Of a DNA stretch of 8,590 nucleotides, positions 1 to 6,154 are shown piece after piece (positions within the stretch are counted from its first letter, which is position 1; every line of letters begins with the position of its first letter). A program made the translations under genes and the position numbers. The notes below the pieces were generated by a model. The model was not told where the DNA came from. It ran no database searches and worked only from the letters and a program-made list of their open reading frames with translations. Source of the stretch: Methanobacteriota archaeon (GTDB taxonomy: Archaea; Thermoplasmatota; Thermoplasmata; RBG-16-68-12); assembly GCA_005878665.1 (NCBI GenBank), contig VBLR01000172.1, positions 1 through 8,590 of the forward strand, in the 5' to 3' direction.

Positions 1-14
1 GAAGAAGCTCGCTT

Positions 15-24
15 CGGATAAAGG
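15..24 (-). promoter_or_regulatory. Possible TATA box for a gene beyond the left edge
   Basis: Read on the minus strand, this stretch is CCTTTATCCG, resembling the TTTATC core before galU. It lies about 25 bases past the stop codon of the epimerase gene. A leaderless start would fall just outside the window. The same bases could instead be the 3' tail of a plus-strand gene, because two plus frames are open from base 1 to stops at 19-21 and 62-64. The window edge prevents a decision. Confidence 0.2.
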
Positions 25-49
25 TTCAGACCGCGTCCGGGAGCGGGAC

Positions 50-1165
50 TCAGCCCTCGAGTAATCCCTTGTTCCGAAGCTCCGAATACGCGTTCGCGAA
101 ACCGTCTTGGGCCTCGACCGTCCGTCCCCAGTCGACGAGCTCGCGCATTCCTTCGTCGAAGGACACCCTCGGTTCGTAGCCCAGGAGCCGGCGGGCGAGG
201 GAGATGTCCGCGAAACAGTGCCGTACGTCGCCGGCGCGAAACCGATGTTCGATCGTGGGCCGAAGGTCGCTTCCGTAGAGAGCCAGGAGGACCTGCGCGA
301 CGTGCAGGATGGACACCCCCTTGCCAGTGCCCACGTTGACCGCATGGTAGTCCGCGCCATCCGTGTTCATCGCGAGGATGCAGGACCGGACGACATCGTG
401 GACGGACACGAAATCACGGGTCTGATTGCCGTCCTCGAAGACGACCGGAGGCTGCCCGTTCTTGATCCGGCTCTGGAAGATGGCTGCGACCCCGGTATAT
501 GGATTGTTGAGGCTCTGCCTCGGGCCGTAGACGTTGAAGAAGCGCAAGGCGACCGTCGGGATCCCGTAGGTGCGGCCCGTCACGAGACAGAGTTCTTCTT
601 GGTCTCGTTTCGTGACCGCGTACACACTATTCGTCTGGAGCGGTTTCGTCTCCGGCGTCGCGATCGGGGTGAGGACCTTCCCACAATTTGGGCAGTGGGT
701 CTCCCAGTCCTTCTTCGCCAGCTGTGCCTCCTCTCGAAGCGACGGGGCGACGGCGCCGTGGGTCGGGCATGCGTACGCGCCCTCGCCGTAGATGGACATG
801 GAAGAGGCGACGAGGAGCTTCTTCACGCGGTGGCCGTCGACGAGGGCCTGGAGGAGCTTCGCCGTCCCGCCGACGTTCGCCTCGACGTACCGGGTGACCT
901 GGTACATGCTCTGGCCGACGCCGACCATCGCGGCGAGGTGGACGATGATCTCGGCATCCGACAGGGCCGCCTCGAGGACGCCGGGGTCGCGCAGGTCCTT
1001 GAACGTGTAATGGGCCTTCGGGTTCAGGTAGGCCGGCTCCGCCTTGTGGACCTGGGGTTCCAGGTTGTCGATCACGTCGACTTGGTGTCCGCCGGCGACG
1101 AGTTCGTCGACCAGGTGGCTGCCGATGAACCCCGCTCCGCCGGTCACGAGAACGTGTTTCGTCAT
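50..1165 (-). CDS. SDR-family sugar-nucleotide epimerase with metal-knuckle insert (dTDP-L-rhamnose 4-epimerase-like)
   Basis: A 371-residue extended short-chain dehydrogenase/reductase acting on a nucleotide-linked sugar, presumably in the cytoplasm. The NAD(P)-binding loop TGGAGFIGSH is at residues 8-17, the active-site serine strand SSMSIYGEG at 121-129, and the catalytic YAVTK (Y182, K186) follows. FFNVYGPRQ (209-217) and the TRDFVSVHD stretch (249-257) are typical of sugar epimerases. Between the serine and tyrosine motifs is an insert carrying CPTH (133-136) and CPNC (158-161), a likely zinc knuckle. This insert and the following TPETKP are what I remember from dTDP-L-rhamnose 4-epimerase-like proteins. 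The substrate is inferred; next to a UDP-xylose synthase it might act on a UDP-sugar. The ATG at 1165 overlaps the upstream TGA as ATGA, and GAGGGG lies 5 bases before it. The frame stays open upstream, but the Rossmann strand begins right here. Confidence 0.88.
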   Translation of the reverse strand: MTKHVLVTGGAGFIGSHLVDELVAGGHQVDVIDNLEPQVHKAEPAYLNPKAHYTFKDLRDPGVLEAALSDAEIIVHLAAMVGVGQSMYQVTRYVEANVGGTAKLLQALVDGHRVKKLLVASSMSIYGEGAYACPTHGAVAPSLREEAQLAKKDWETHCPNCGKVLTPIATPETKPLQTNSVYAVTKRDQEELCLVTGRTYGIPTVALRFFNVYGPRQSLNNPYTGVAAIFQSRIKNGQPPVVFEDGNQTRDFVSVHDVVRSCILAMNTDGADYHAVNVGTGKGVSILHVAQVLLALYGSDLRPTIEHRFRAGDVRHCFADISLARRLLGYEPRVSFDEGMRELVDWGRTVEAQDGFANAYSELRNKGLLEG

Positions 1166-2109
1166 GTCTGCCCCTCGATCCGCTCGCGGAAGGTGTCGAT
1201 CGTGCGACGAAGGCCGTCCTCGAGGGACACCTTCGGCTCCCACCCGAGGAGCGCCCGCGCCTTCGTGATGTCGGGGCAACGGACCTTCGGGTCCCCCGGG
1301 GGGAGCGGATGATGGACGACGCCGACGTGGCGCCCCGCGATCTTCTGCACCAGGTGCGCAATGTCGTTCACGGACCGCTCGTCCGGGTTGCCGAGGTTCA
1401 CGGGTCCTTCGACTCGGTCCGCGACGAGGAGCCGCCACACGCCTTCGATCGTGTCGTCCACATAGCAGAAGGATCGCGTCTGGCGTCCGTCCCCATACAC
1501 GGTGAGGGGCTCGCCGCGGAGGACTTCCCCGATGAAGTTCGGGATCACGCGGCCGTCGTCGAGCCGGAGTCTCGGGCCGTACGTGTTGAAGAGGCGCGCG
1601 ATCCGCACGTCCATGCCATGGCGGTGATGGTAGGCCATCGCCATCGCTTCGGCGAATCGCTTTCCTTCGTCGTATACGGATCGCGGACCGACGGGATCCA
1701 CGTGGCCCCAGTAGGATTCGGGCTGCGGATTCACCTCCGGATCGCCGTAGACCTCCGACGTCGACGCGAGGACGTACCGCGCCTTCTTCGCCTTCGCGAG
1801 GCCGAGGGTCTTATGCGTCCCGAGGGCGTTCGCCTTCAACGTCTGGATCCCGAACTTCGCGTAGTCCGTCGGGCTCGCGGCGGATGCGAAGTGCAACACG
1901 AAGTCCACCTTTCCCGGGATGTGGATTTCCTCCGTGACGTCGTGCCGGACGAGGGTGAACTTCGGGTGCGTCTTGAAGGCCTTGACGTTCGCCGGCGTCC
2001 CGGTGAGGAAATTGTCGATGGCCACGACGCCGTGGCCCTCCGAGAGCAATCGCTCGCAGAGATGGCTGCCGAGGAAGCCCGCCCCGCCGGTGACGACGGA
2101 CCTAGGCAT
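1162..2109 (-). CDS. uxs: UDP-glucuronate decarboxylase (UDP-xylose synthase), SDR family
   Basis: A 315-residue extended SDR predicted to convert UDP-glucuronate to UDP-xylose and CO2 through an NAD-bound 4-keto intermediate. The dinucleotide loop TGGAGFLGSH is at residues 7-16. HFASAASPTDY (73-83), LASTSEVYGDP (114-124) and RSVYDEGKRFAE (143-154, catalytic Y146 and K150) are the characteristic UXS signatures that separate it from 4-epimerases and dTDP-glucose dehydratases. LFNTYGPR (173-180) and YGDGRQTRSFCYVDD (205-219) complete the substrate side. The length matches soluble bacterial and archaeal UXS without the N-terminal membrane anchor of animal and plant enzymes. Its ATG lies inside the end of galU (8-base overlap), with AAGGAG about 10 bases upstream, and its TGA overlaps the next ATG. 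The UDP-glucuronate must come from a dehydrogenase encoded elsewhere. Confidence 0.9.
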   Translation of the reverse strand: MPRSVVTGGAGFLGSHLCERLLSEGHGVVAIDNFLTGTPANVKAFKTHPKFTLVRHDVTEEIHIPGKVDFVLHFASAASPTDYAKFGIQTLKANALGTHKTLGLAKAKKARYVLASTSEVYGDPEVNPQPESYWGHVDPVGPRSVYDEGKRFAEAMAMAYHHRHGMDVRIARLFNTYGPRLRLDDGRVIPNFIGEVLRGEPLTVYGDGRQTRSFCYVDDTIEGVWRLLVADRVEGPVNLGNPDERSVNDIAHLVQKIAGRHVGVVHHPLPPGDPKVRCPDITKARALLGWEPKVSLEDGLRRTIDTFRERIEGQT

Positions 2110-2965
2110 TGTCCAGCAACTCCTTCAGGAAGGCCCTCGCCGCGCCTTTCAGCTCCGGGTGCCGGAGGGTCAGCTCCACGTGCGCGCGGAACCAGTCGAT
2201 CTTCGTGCCGATGTCGTATCGCCGCCCCATGAACCGGTACGCGTAAATCGGTTCGTCCCTCCGGAGGTGACGCAACGCGTCCGTCAACTGGATCTCTCCG
2301 TTCTTCCCGGGCTTTGTCTCTCGGATCGCCGGGAAGATTTTCGGCGTGAGGATGTACGTCCCGGAGATCCCGAGCCGCGAGGGCGCCTGTTCCGGCGAAG
2401 GCTTCTCCACGAGGTCCGCGACTTCCATCGTGCGATCGTCGATGACCTTTCCGGGGTCGATGATCCCGTAGTCGGAGACTTTCTCCGTGCGGACCTCCTC
2501 CACGGCGATCACCGGGTGGCCGAGCCGGCGATAGGCGTCCCAGAGCTGCTTCGCCACGGGCGGGTCCGCGACGTTGATCGTGTCGCCGAGGATCACGAGG
2601 AACGGCTCGGCCCCGACGTGCTTCTCCGCCTGGAGGATCGCGTCGCCCAGGCCGCGCGGCTCTTTCTGCCGGACGAAATGGAAGTGGGCCTTCGAGGTGA
2701 GCGCCTCCAGGTCTTTGTAGGCGCGCCCGGCCGAGTCCTCGCGGATGACGGCGTCCCACTTCGGCGAGGCGTCGAAGTAGTCCTCGATCGCGCGCTTCTC
2801 CCGGCCCGTGACGATCAGGATGTCCGTGACGCCGGATGCGATGGCCTCCTCGACGACCCAATGGATCGCGGGTCGATCCACGACGGGCAGCATCTCCTTG
2901 GGTTGTTCCTTCGTGAGCGGGAGGAAGCGGGAACCAAGGCCCGCGGCGGGGATCACGGCCTTCAT
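2102..2965 (-). CDS. galU: UTP--glucose-1-phosphate uridylyltransferase (GalU type)
   Basis: A 287-residue nucleotidyltransferase predicted to make UDP-glucose and pyrophosphate from UTP and glucose 1-phosphate, the first committed step for UDP-sugar donors. The signature GLGSRFLPLTKEQPKEMLPV spans residues 9-28, with the phosphate-binding GLGSR at 9-13 and K23 in PKEMLP. GLGDA is at 105-109, the metal-binding ILGD at 125-128, VEKP at 186-189, and NGEIQLTD at 222-229. The last of these is a strong GalU marker and argues against a thymidylyltransferase. The length fits the family. The ATG at 2965 lacks a Shine-Dalgarno sequence, but a TATA-like box is centred about 28 bases upstream, so the message is probably leaderless. 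It is the first gene of the operon with uxs and the epimerase. A related sugar-1-phosphate substrate cannot be excluded from sequence alone. Confidence 0.93.
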   Translation of the reverse strand: MKAVIPAAGLGSRFLPLTKEQPKEMLPVVDRPAIHWVVEEAIASGVTDILIVTGREKRAIEDYFDASPKWDAVIREDSAGRAYKDLEALTSKAHFHFVRQKEPRGLGDAILQAEKHVGAEPFLVILGDTINVADPPVAKQLWDAYRRLGHPVIAVEEVRTEKVSDYGIIDPGKVIDDRTMEVADLVEKPSPEQAPSRLGISGTYILTPKIFPAIRETKPGKNGEIQLTDALRHLRRDEPIYAYRFMGRRYDIGTKIDWFRAHVELTLRHPELKGAARAFLKELLDNA

Positions 2966-2988
2966 CGACAGCGGGCAAAAGACGCGCC

Positions 2989-2997
2989 TATGATAAA
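2989..2997 (-). promoter_or_regulatory. TATA box of the galU-uxs-epimerase operon
   Basis: On the minus strand the sequence is TTTATCATA, an isolated AT-rich patch in GC-rich DNA. Its centre lies about 28 bases before the galU ATG, preceded by purine-rich GAAGATGGG where a BRE would lie. No Shine-Dalgarno sequence lies between the box and the ATG. Spacing and composition fit an archaeal promoter giving a leaderless transcript. The start site is inferred. Confidence 0.6.
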
Positions 2998-3040
2998 CCC
3001 ATCTTCAACGAAGGTCCGCCTCCGCCGGGTTCGGGGGGGC

Positions 3041-3072
3041 AAAGCCTTTCGAGGACGCGTCGCATCGGCTTT
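3041..3072. promoter_or_regulatory. Nested inverted repeat in the divergent galU/GT4 spacer
   Basis: AAAGCC (3041-3046) is repeated inverted as GGCTTT (3067-3072), and the perfect 8-base palindrome GACGCGTC (3054-3061) lies nearly at the centre. It occupies the region where promoter elements of the GT4 gene starting at 3099 would sit, in a 133-base spacer between divergent genes. It could be an operator for a dimeric regulator. Short dyads like this also arise by chance in GC-rich DNA, so the call is weak. Confidence 0.2.
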
Positions 3073-3076
3073 TCGG
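3067..3076 (+). promoter_or_regulatory. Weak TATA-like element before the plus-strand GT4 gene
   Basis: GGCTTTTCGG is centred about 27 bases before the ATG at 3099, the right position for a leaderless archaeal promoter. It is a poor match to TTTATA and overlaps the right arm of the inverted repeat at 3041-3072. GGAAGG at 3087-3092, 6 bases before the ATG, could instead act as a ribosome-binding site on a leadered message. Confidence 0.2.
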
Positions 3077-3098
3077 CCTCTCGGCTGGAAGGCGCACG

Positions 3099-4244
3099 AT
3101 GACGTCGAAGGGACCGGAGCGATCGCTGACGATCCACCACGTCGCCCCGCATTTCTATCCGGAGATCGGCGGACTGGAGGACAGCGTTCGCCGCTTCTCC
3201 GCCTGGCTCGTAGAGCGCGGACATCATGTCGTGGTCCACACGTCCGCGTTGACCATCTCGGGCGAACGCCTGGCCCCACGAGACTCCATCGACGGAATCG
3301 AGATCCGGCGCTACGAGCCGATCGCGCGGCGGGGATACTATCGAACGCTCTTTCGGCCGGACCTTTCGGCCGCGCAACTGATCCATCTTCACGGATACGC
3401 GGTCCGTACGAACGATCGCGTCGTCCGGGAGTACCGCGATCGGCGCCTCGCGTTCTCTCTCCATCACGGGGTGCGCATGCCTCACGTCGACGCCCGGACG
3501 CGCGTGCTTCGACGAGGGTACGACGCGCTCGTCGGCCTGCGGACACTCCGACGCGTGGGCCGCATCGTGGTTCCCTCCGTCGCAGATCGGGACTGGCTCG
3601 CGCATCATCGCGTGCCGGCGGACCGAGTCAGCATTCTGCCGACGCCGCTCCCGAAGGAGGCGTTTGATGCGGGGAACTCGTCCTGGGCGTCCGCGCAGAC
3701 CGGCGGAGCGCCCTTCGTCCTGTATCTCGGTCGCCTTCACCAGGAGAAAGGAGTCGACGATCTGCTCGAGACCGTTCCCCACCTGCCCGCATCGATTCGA
3801 CTCATGTACGCGGGTCCCGACGGGGGCCGTCTCGACGCGCTCCGGAATCGAGCCCGCGAGCTCCGGGTGGAAGACCGCGTGCGGTTCCTCGGGGTCGTGT
3901 CCGAAGGGCAGAAACGGTCCCTCCTCGCGACCTGTTCGGCGCTCGCCTTGCCGAGCCTGTTCGAGGCCCAGGGTCTCGCGGTCCTCGAGGCGTGGGCCCT
4001 GGGACGACCCGTGGTCGCGACCCGGGTCGGCGCCCTCGCGGAAACGATCTCCGACGGAGAGACGGGTCTCCTGGTCCCCTACCATGACGTCGCGGCGCTG
4101 ACGCAGGCCCTGATCCGCGTTTCGACGGACCGAGACTTGGCCCGGAAGATGGGGAGCCTCGGACGCGAGGCCGCGGAAGCCTTCCGTCTGGAGAAACTTG
4201 GACCGCAGCTTGAGGCGATCTACGCCGAGCTCGTCGGATCATGA
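3099..4244 (+). CDS. GT4-family (GT-B fold) glycosyltransferase
   Basis: A 381-residue retaining glycosyltransferase predicted to move a sugar from a nucleotide donor to a lipid- or protein-linked glycan on the cytoplasmic side. The N-terminal acceptor domain starts at residue 10, with the glycine-rich loop YPEIGGLED at 20-28 and HLHG at 96-99. The C-terminal donor domain begins near 205 with FVLYLGRLHQEKGVDDLL (206-223), giving R212 and K217 as likely phosphate contacts. The EX7E motif is SLFEAQGLAVLEA (286-298, E289 and E297), followed by GRPVVATRVGALAE and ETGLLV. There is no signal peptide or membrane helix, as is usual for GT4. The ATG has GGAAGG 6 bases upstream, and no closer in-frame start is seen. 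It diverges from galU and converges on the other GT4 gene. Donor and acceptor cannot be read from sequence. Confidence 0.92.
   Translation: MTSKGPERSLTIHHVAPHFYPEIGGLEDSVRRFSAWLVERGHHVVVHTSALTISGERLAPRDSIDGIEIRRYEPIARRGYYRTLFRPDLSAAQLIHLHGYAVRTNDRVVREYRDRRLAFSLHHGVRMPHVDARTRVLRRGYDALVGLRTLRRVGRIVVPSVADRDWLAHHRVPADRVSILPTPLPKEAFDAGNSSWASAQTGGAPFVLYLGRLHQEKGVDDLLETVPHLPASIRLMYAGPDGGRLDALRNRARELRVEDRVRFLGVVSEGQKRSLLATCSALALPSLFEAQGLAVLEAWALGRPVVATRVGALAETISDGETGLLVPYHDVAALTQALIRVSTDRDLARKMGSLGREAAEAFRLEKLGPQLEAIYAELVGS
4239..4244. other. Shared palindromic stop codons of two convergent genes
   Basis: The six-base palindrome TCATGA supplies TGA on the plus strand (4242-4244, end of the left GT4 gene) and TGA on the minus strand (4241-4239, end of the right GT4 gene). 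The coding regions therefore overlap by exactly these six bases, so any terminator must lie within the opposing gene. Confidence 0.95.
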
Positions 4245-5432
4245 ACCAGAGGTGGGGTTCGACGACCCTACCGCGAGGTGTTCGAACAGGCCGACATAGG
4301 ACTCTGCGATCCGGTCCCAAGTGAATCGAGACAACACGGCCTCACGCACTTCCATTCGATTCGTCTGCTCGGCCAACGCGAGACCGGCTCGGACCATTCC
4401 GTCGGCATCGGGCTCGATCGCCGCATAGGGGAGCAGTTCGTCGGGAATCCATGGGTGCGACGTGGCGACCGGGGTCCCCTCGGCCATCGCCTCGACGAGG
4501 GAAATGGGCTGGCCTTCATGGAGGGACGGAAGACACACCAGGTCCGCGGCCGCGTAGATCGTTGGCCGCTCCTCGCGGATCCGTCCCAGGAGCCGGACTC
4601 GGGCCTGGACGTGACGAGAAGCAATCCGCTCCCGCAACGCGGAGAGATACGGTCCCTCACCCGCGACGAGGAGCACCAGGTCGGGTTGGGCCGACACGAG
4701 GTCGACGAGCCGATGGACTCCTTTCGACTTCTCGATTCGGCCGACGTATAACAGGACGTGACCGTCGGCGGGCAGGTCCAATCTCGACCGCGCGTCTGCA
4801 TGATCGACGAGCGGAAAATCGCTCGGGTCGATGCCATTCGGGATGATTCGGACCCGAGGGTCCGGTCGATCGACGCCCGGAAGGATTTCCGCGACGTGTC
4901 GACTCACCGGGACAATCGCCTCGACCCGTTTCAGTTGCCTCCGCACCCGCCGGGTGTTCCGGATCACGTCGAGATGTTGGAGGAGGACCCGGGGGTGGGC
5001 CCAGCCGACCTCGTCGATGAGTTTGTCCCGCGCGCCCCCGACATAATCGCCGCGGGGGGTGCCGTGCATCGTGACGGCGATGGGCGGTCGGCGCGGCCAC
5101 CGGAGGAAGCCGTCGACGTAGAGGCTCTGAGAGTGGATGACGTCGGCCTTCATCGCGCGTTCCCGCACATACCGAGCCGCCGCAAACGCGAAGTGAGGCC
5201 ACCAACGATAGGTCGGTCGGTTCCGCAGGCGATCGTCGACGTAGGGAATTTCGTGAATCTCCACTCCATCCTGGTGCGTCACGCGGGCCTTCCCGTCGAA
5301 CGAGGTGGTCAGGATCGTCTCGCCCACGCCGACGCGGGCGAGGGTTCGCGCGAGGTTCCACGAACTCTCTTCGAGGCCGCCGACGAAATGGAGCGGGAGG
5401 GTCCGCGCCAGGGTCAGGACGGAGAGGTTCAT
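4239..5432 (-). CDS. GT4-family (GT-B fold) glycosyltransferase
   Basis: A 397-residue retaining glycosyltransferase of the glycogen synthase/PimA-like GT4 superfamily, expected to act at the cytoplasmic membrane face. The N-terminal loop FVGGLEESS is at residues 16-24, VIHSQSLYVDG at 98-108, and TMHGTPRGDY at 121-130. The interdomain RIIPNGID (195-202) leads into the donor domain with LLYVGRIEKSKGVHRL (227-242; R232 and K237). LLVAGEGPYL follows, then the EX7E motif LHEGQPISLVEA (304-315, E306 and E314). The junction with the upstream methyltransferase reads GTGATG. The GTG at 5435 and the ATG at 5432 are both possible starts; I prefer the ATG because GGAAGG (5445-5440) sits 7 bases upstream of it. 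It is the second gene of a two-gene unit. It resembles the left GT4 in fold only, and the two differ clearly in sequence. Confidence 0.92.
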   Translation of the reverse strand: MNLSVLTLARTLPLHFVGGLEESSWNLARTLARVGVGETILTTSFDGKARVTHQDGVEIHEIPYVDDRLRNRPTYRWWPHFAFAAARYVRERAMKADVIHSQSLYVDGFLRWPRRPPIAVTMHGTPRGDYVGGARDKLIDEVGWAHPRVLLQHLDVIRNTRRVRRQLKRVEAIVPVSRHVAEILPGVDRPDPRVRIIPNGIDPSDFPLVDHADARSRLDLPADGHVLLYVGRIEKSKGVHRLVDLVSAQPDLVLLVAGEGPYLSALRERIASRHVQARVRLLGRIREERPTIYAAADLVCLPSLHEGQPISLVEAMAEGTPVATSHPWIPDELLPYAAIEPDADGMVRAGLALAEQTNRMEVREAVLSRFTWDRIAESYVGLFEHLAVGSSNPTSGS

Positions 5433-6100
5433 CACCCCGCCTTCCGGGCGATCGCGAGGATTTCAAGGGAGCGAAGCGACGCCAGGAATCGGACTCCGCC
5501 CGTCCCGGTCAGTGCGATCGCGGAGAACCCCGCGTTCTCGATGAGCTCCCGCACGTCGGAAAAGGTGAAGTAATGCAGGTGACCGCCATCCATCCCCTCG
5601 GGATCTCCCGAGGTCCGCGGGAACCGTCCCCGGACTAGCAGCTGATACATGCGGTAGTATTGCCGAATATTTGGGACGAGGACGATGAGGGTTCCCCCGG
5701 GGACGAGGACGCGCGCGGCCTCCCGGATCAAGACGTTCGGGTCGAACAGATGTTCGACCACAGCGAGGCAGGAGACGCAATCGAAGGTCGCATCTCGAAA
5801 CGGAAGGTGCGGGCTATCGAGATCCATCCGAATGACCGAATGGCCCTTCCGATGCGCAACTTCGAGAGCACCCCAAGCCACATCGACTCCCACGGTCCGG
5901 GCGGGAGACGGAAGGAGATCGAAGAGTTTGCCCGTCCCGCACCCAACGTCGAGGACGCGGGCCCCCGACGGGATGTAGGGCGCGACAATCGTTTCGCGGA
6001 TCGCTGTTGCATCTTCCGGCCGAGGGCCCTCGCGAACCTTCCGCCGCCAAATTTCCTCGTAGAACACGCGGGCGGCGCCAGCGACCGGCCGTCCTCCCAT
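5432..6100 (-). CDS. Class I SAM-dependent methyltransferase, MetW-like
   Basis: A 222-residue Rossmann-fold methyltransferase. Motif I is RVLDVGCGTGKLFDLL (48-63), motif II VGVDV (70-74, D73 likely contacting the SAM ribose), motif III MDLDSPHLPFRDATFDCVSC (92-111). EHLFDP (116-121) and LVPGGTLIVLVPN (132-144) follow. The RQYYRMYQLLVRGRFPRTSG stretch (146-165) and GGHLHYFTF (172-180) resemble MetW-like and glycan-cluster methyltransferases. The cluster suggests it methylates a sugar or sugar precursor; that is inferred. There is no homoserine acyltransferase partner, so a true MetW role is unlikely. The ATG at 6100 has no Shine-Dalgarno sequence but lies about 29 bases from a TATA box, supporting a leaderless start. 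The frame remains open far upstream, antisense to the GT2 and smc genes, and that part is not coding. Its TGA overlaps the next start. Confidence 0.88.
   Translation of the reverse strand: MGGRPVAGAARVFYEEIWRRKVREGPRPEDATAIRETIVAPYIPSGARVLDVGCGTGKLFDLLPSPARTVGVDVAWGALEVAHRKGHSVIRMDLDSPHLPFRDATFDCVSCLAVVEHLFDPNVLIREAARVLVPGGTLIVLVPNIRQYYRMYQLLVRGRFPRTSGDPEGMDGGHLHYFTFSDVRELIENAGFSAIALTGTGGVRFLASLRSLEILAIARKAG
5440..5445 (-). promoter_or_regulatory. Ribosome-binding site deciding the GT4 start
   Basis: GGAAGG on the minus strand lies inside the end of the methyltransferase gene, 7 bases before ATG 5432 and 4 before GTG 5435. The spacing favours the ATG, although translational coupling across GTGATG could use either codon. 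Confidence 0.4.
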
Positions 6101-6124
6101 TTGATCTCGCGCAGGAGAGATGGA

Positions 6125-6132
6125 CTTAAAAG
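6125..6132. promoter_or_regulatory. Bidirectional TATA box between divergent MTase and GT2 genes
   Basis: CTTAAAAG on the plus strand reads CTTTTAAG on the minus strand, and this is the only AT-rich patch in the 54-base spacer. Its centre is about 29 bases from the methyltransferase ATG (6100, minus) and about 27 bases from the GT2 GTG (6155, plus). Both match the archaeal distance from TATA box to start site, so both messages would be leaderless from one box. On the minus strand the purine-rich GGAACAAG precedes it as a possible BRE; on the plus strand GAGAGATGGA does. Confidence 0.6.
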
Positions 6133-6154
6133 CTTGTTCCCTCGTCTCGTCGGT

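Noticed and set aside
107..1312. Plus-strand 401-codon frame opposite the epimerase
   Set aside because: The epimerase on the minus strand has complete catalytic motifs; this frame has none and is a GC-driven shadow.
1166..1438. N-terminal extension of 91 residues on the epimerase
   Set aside because: It is Arg/Pro/Gly-rich, lies wholly over the uxs 3' end in another frame, and the SDR fold begins exactly at the ATG at 1165.
1919..3667. Plus-strand 582-codon frame crossing uxs, galU and the GT4 gene
   Set aside because: It is antisense to two enzymes and out of frame with a third, and shows no domain.
5660..6154. Plus-strand open frame extending the GT2 gene upstream
   Set aside because: It is antisense to the methyltransferase motifs and crosses the shared promoter. 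The GT2 fold starts just after GTG 6155.
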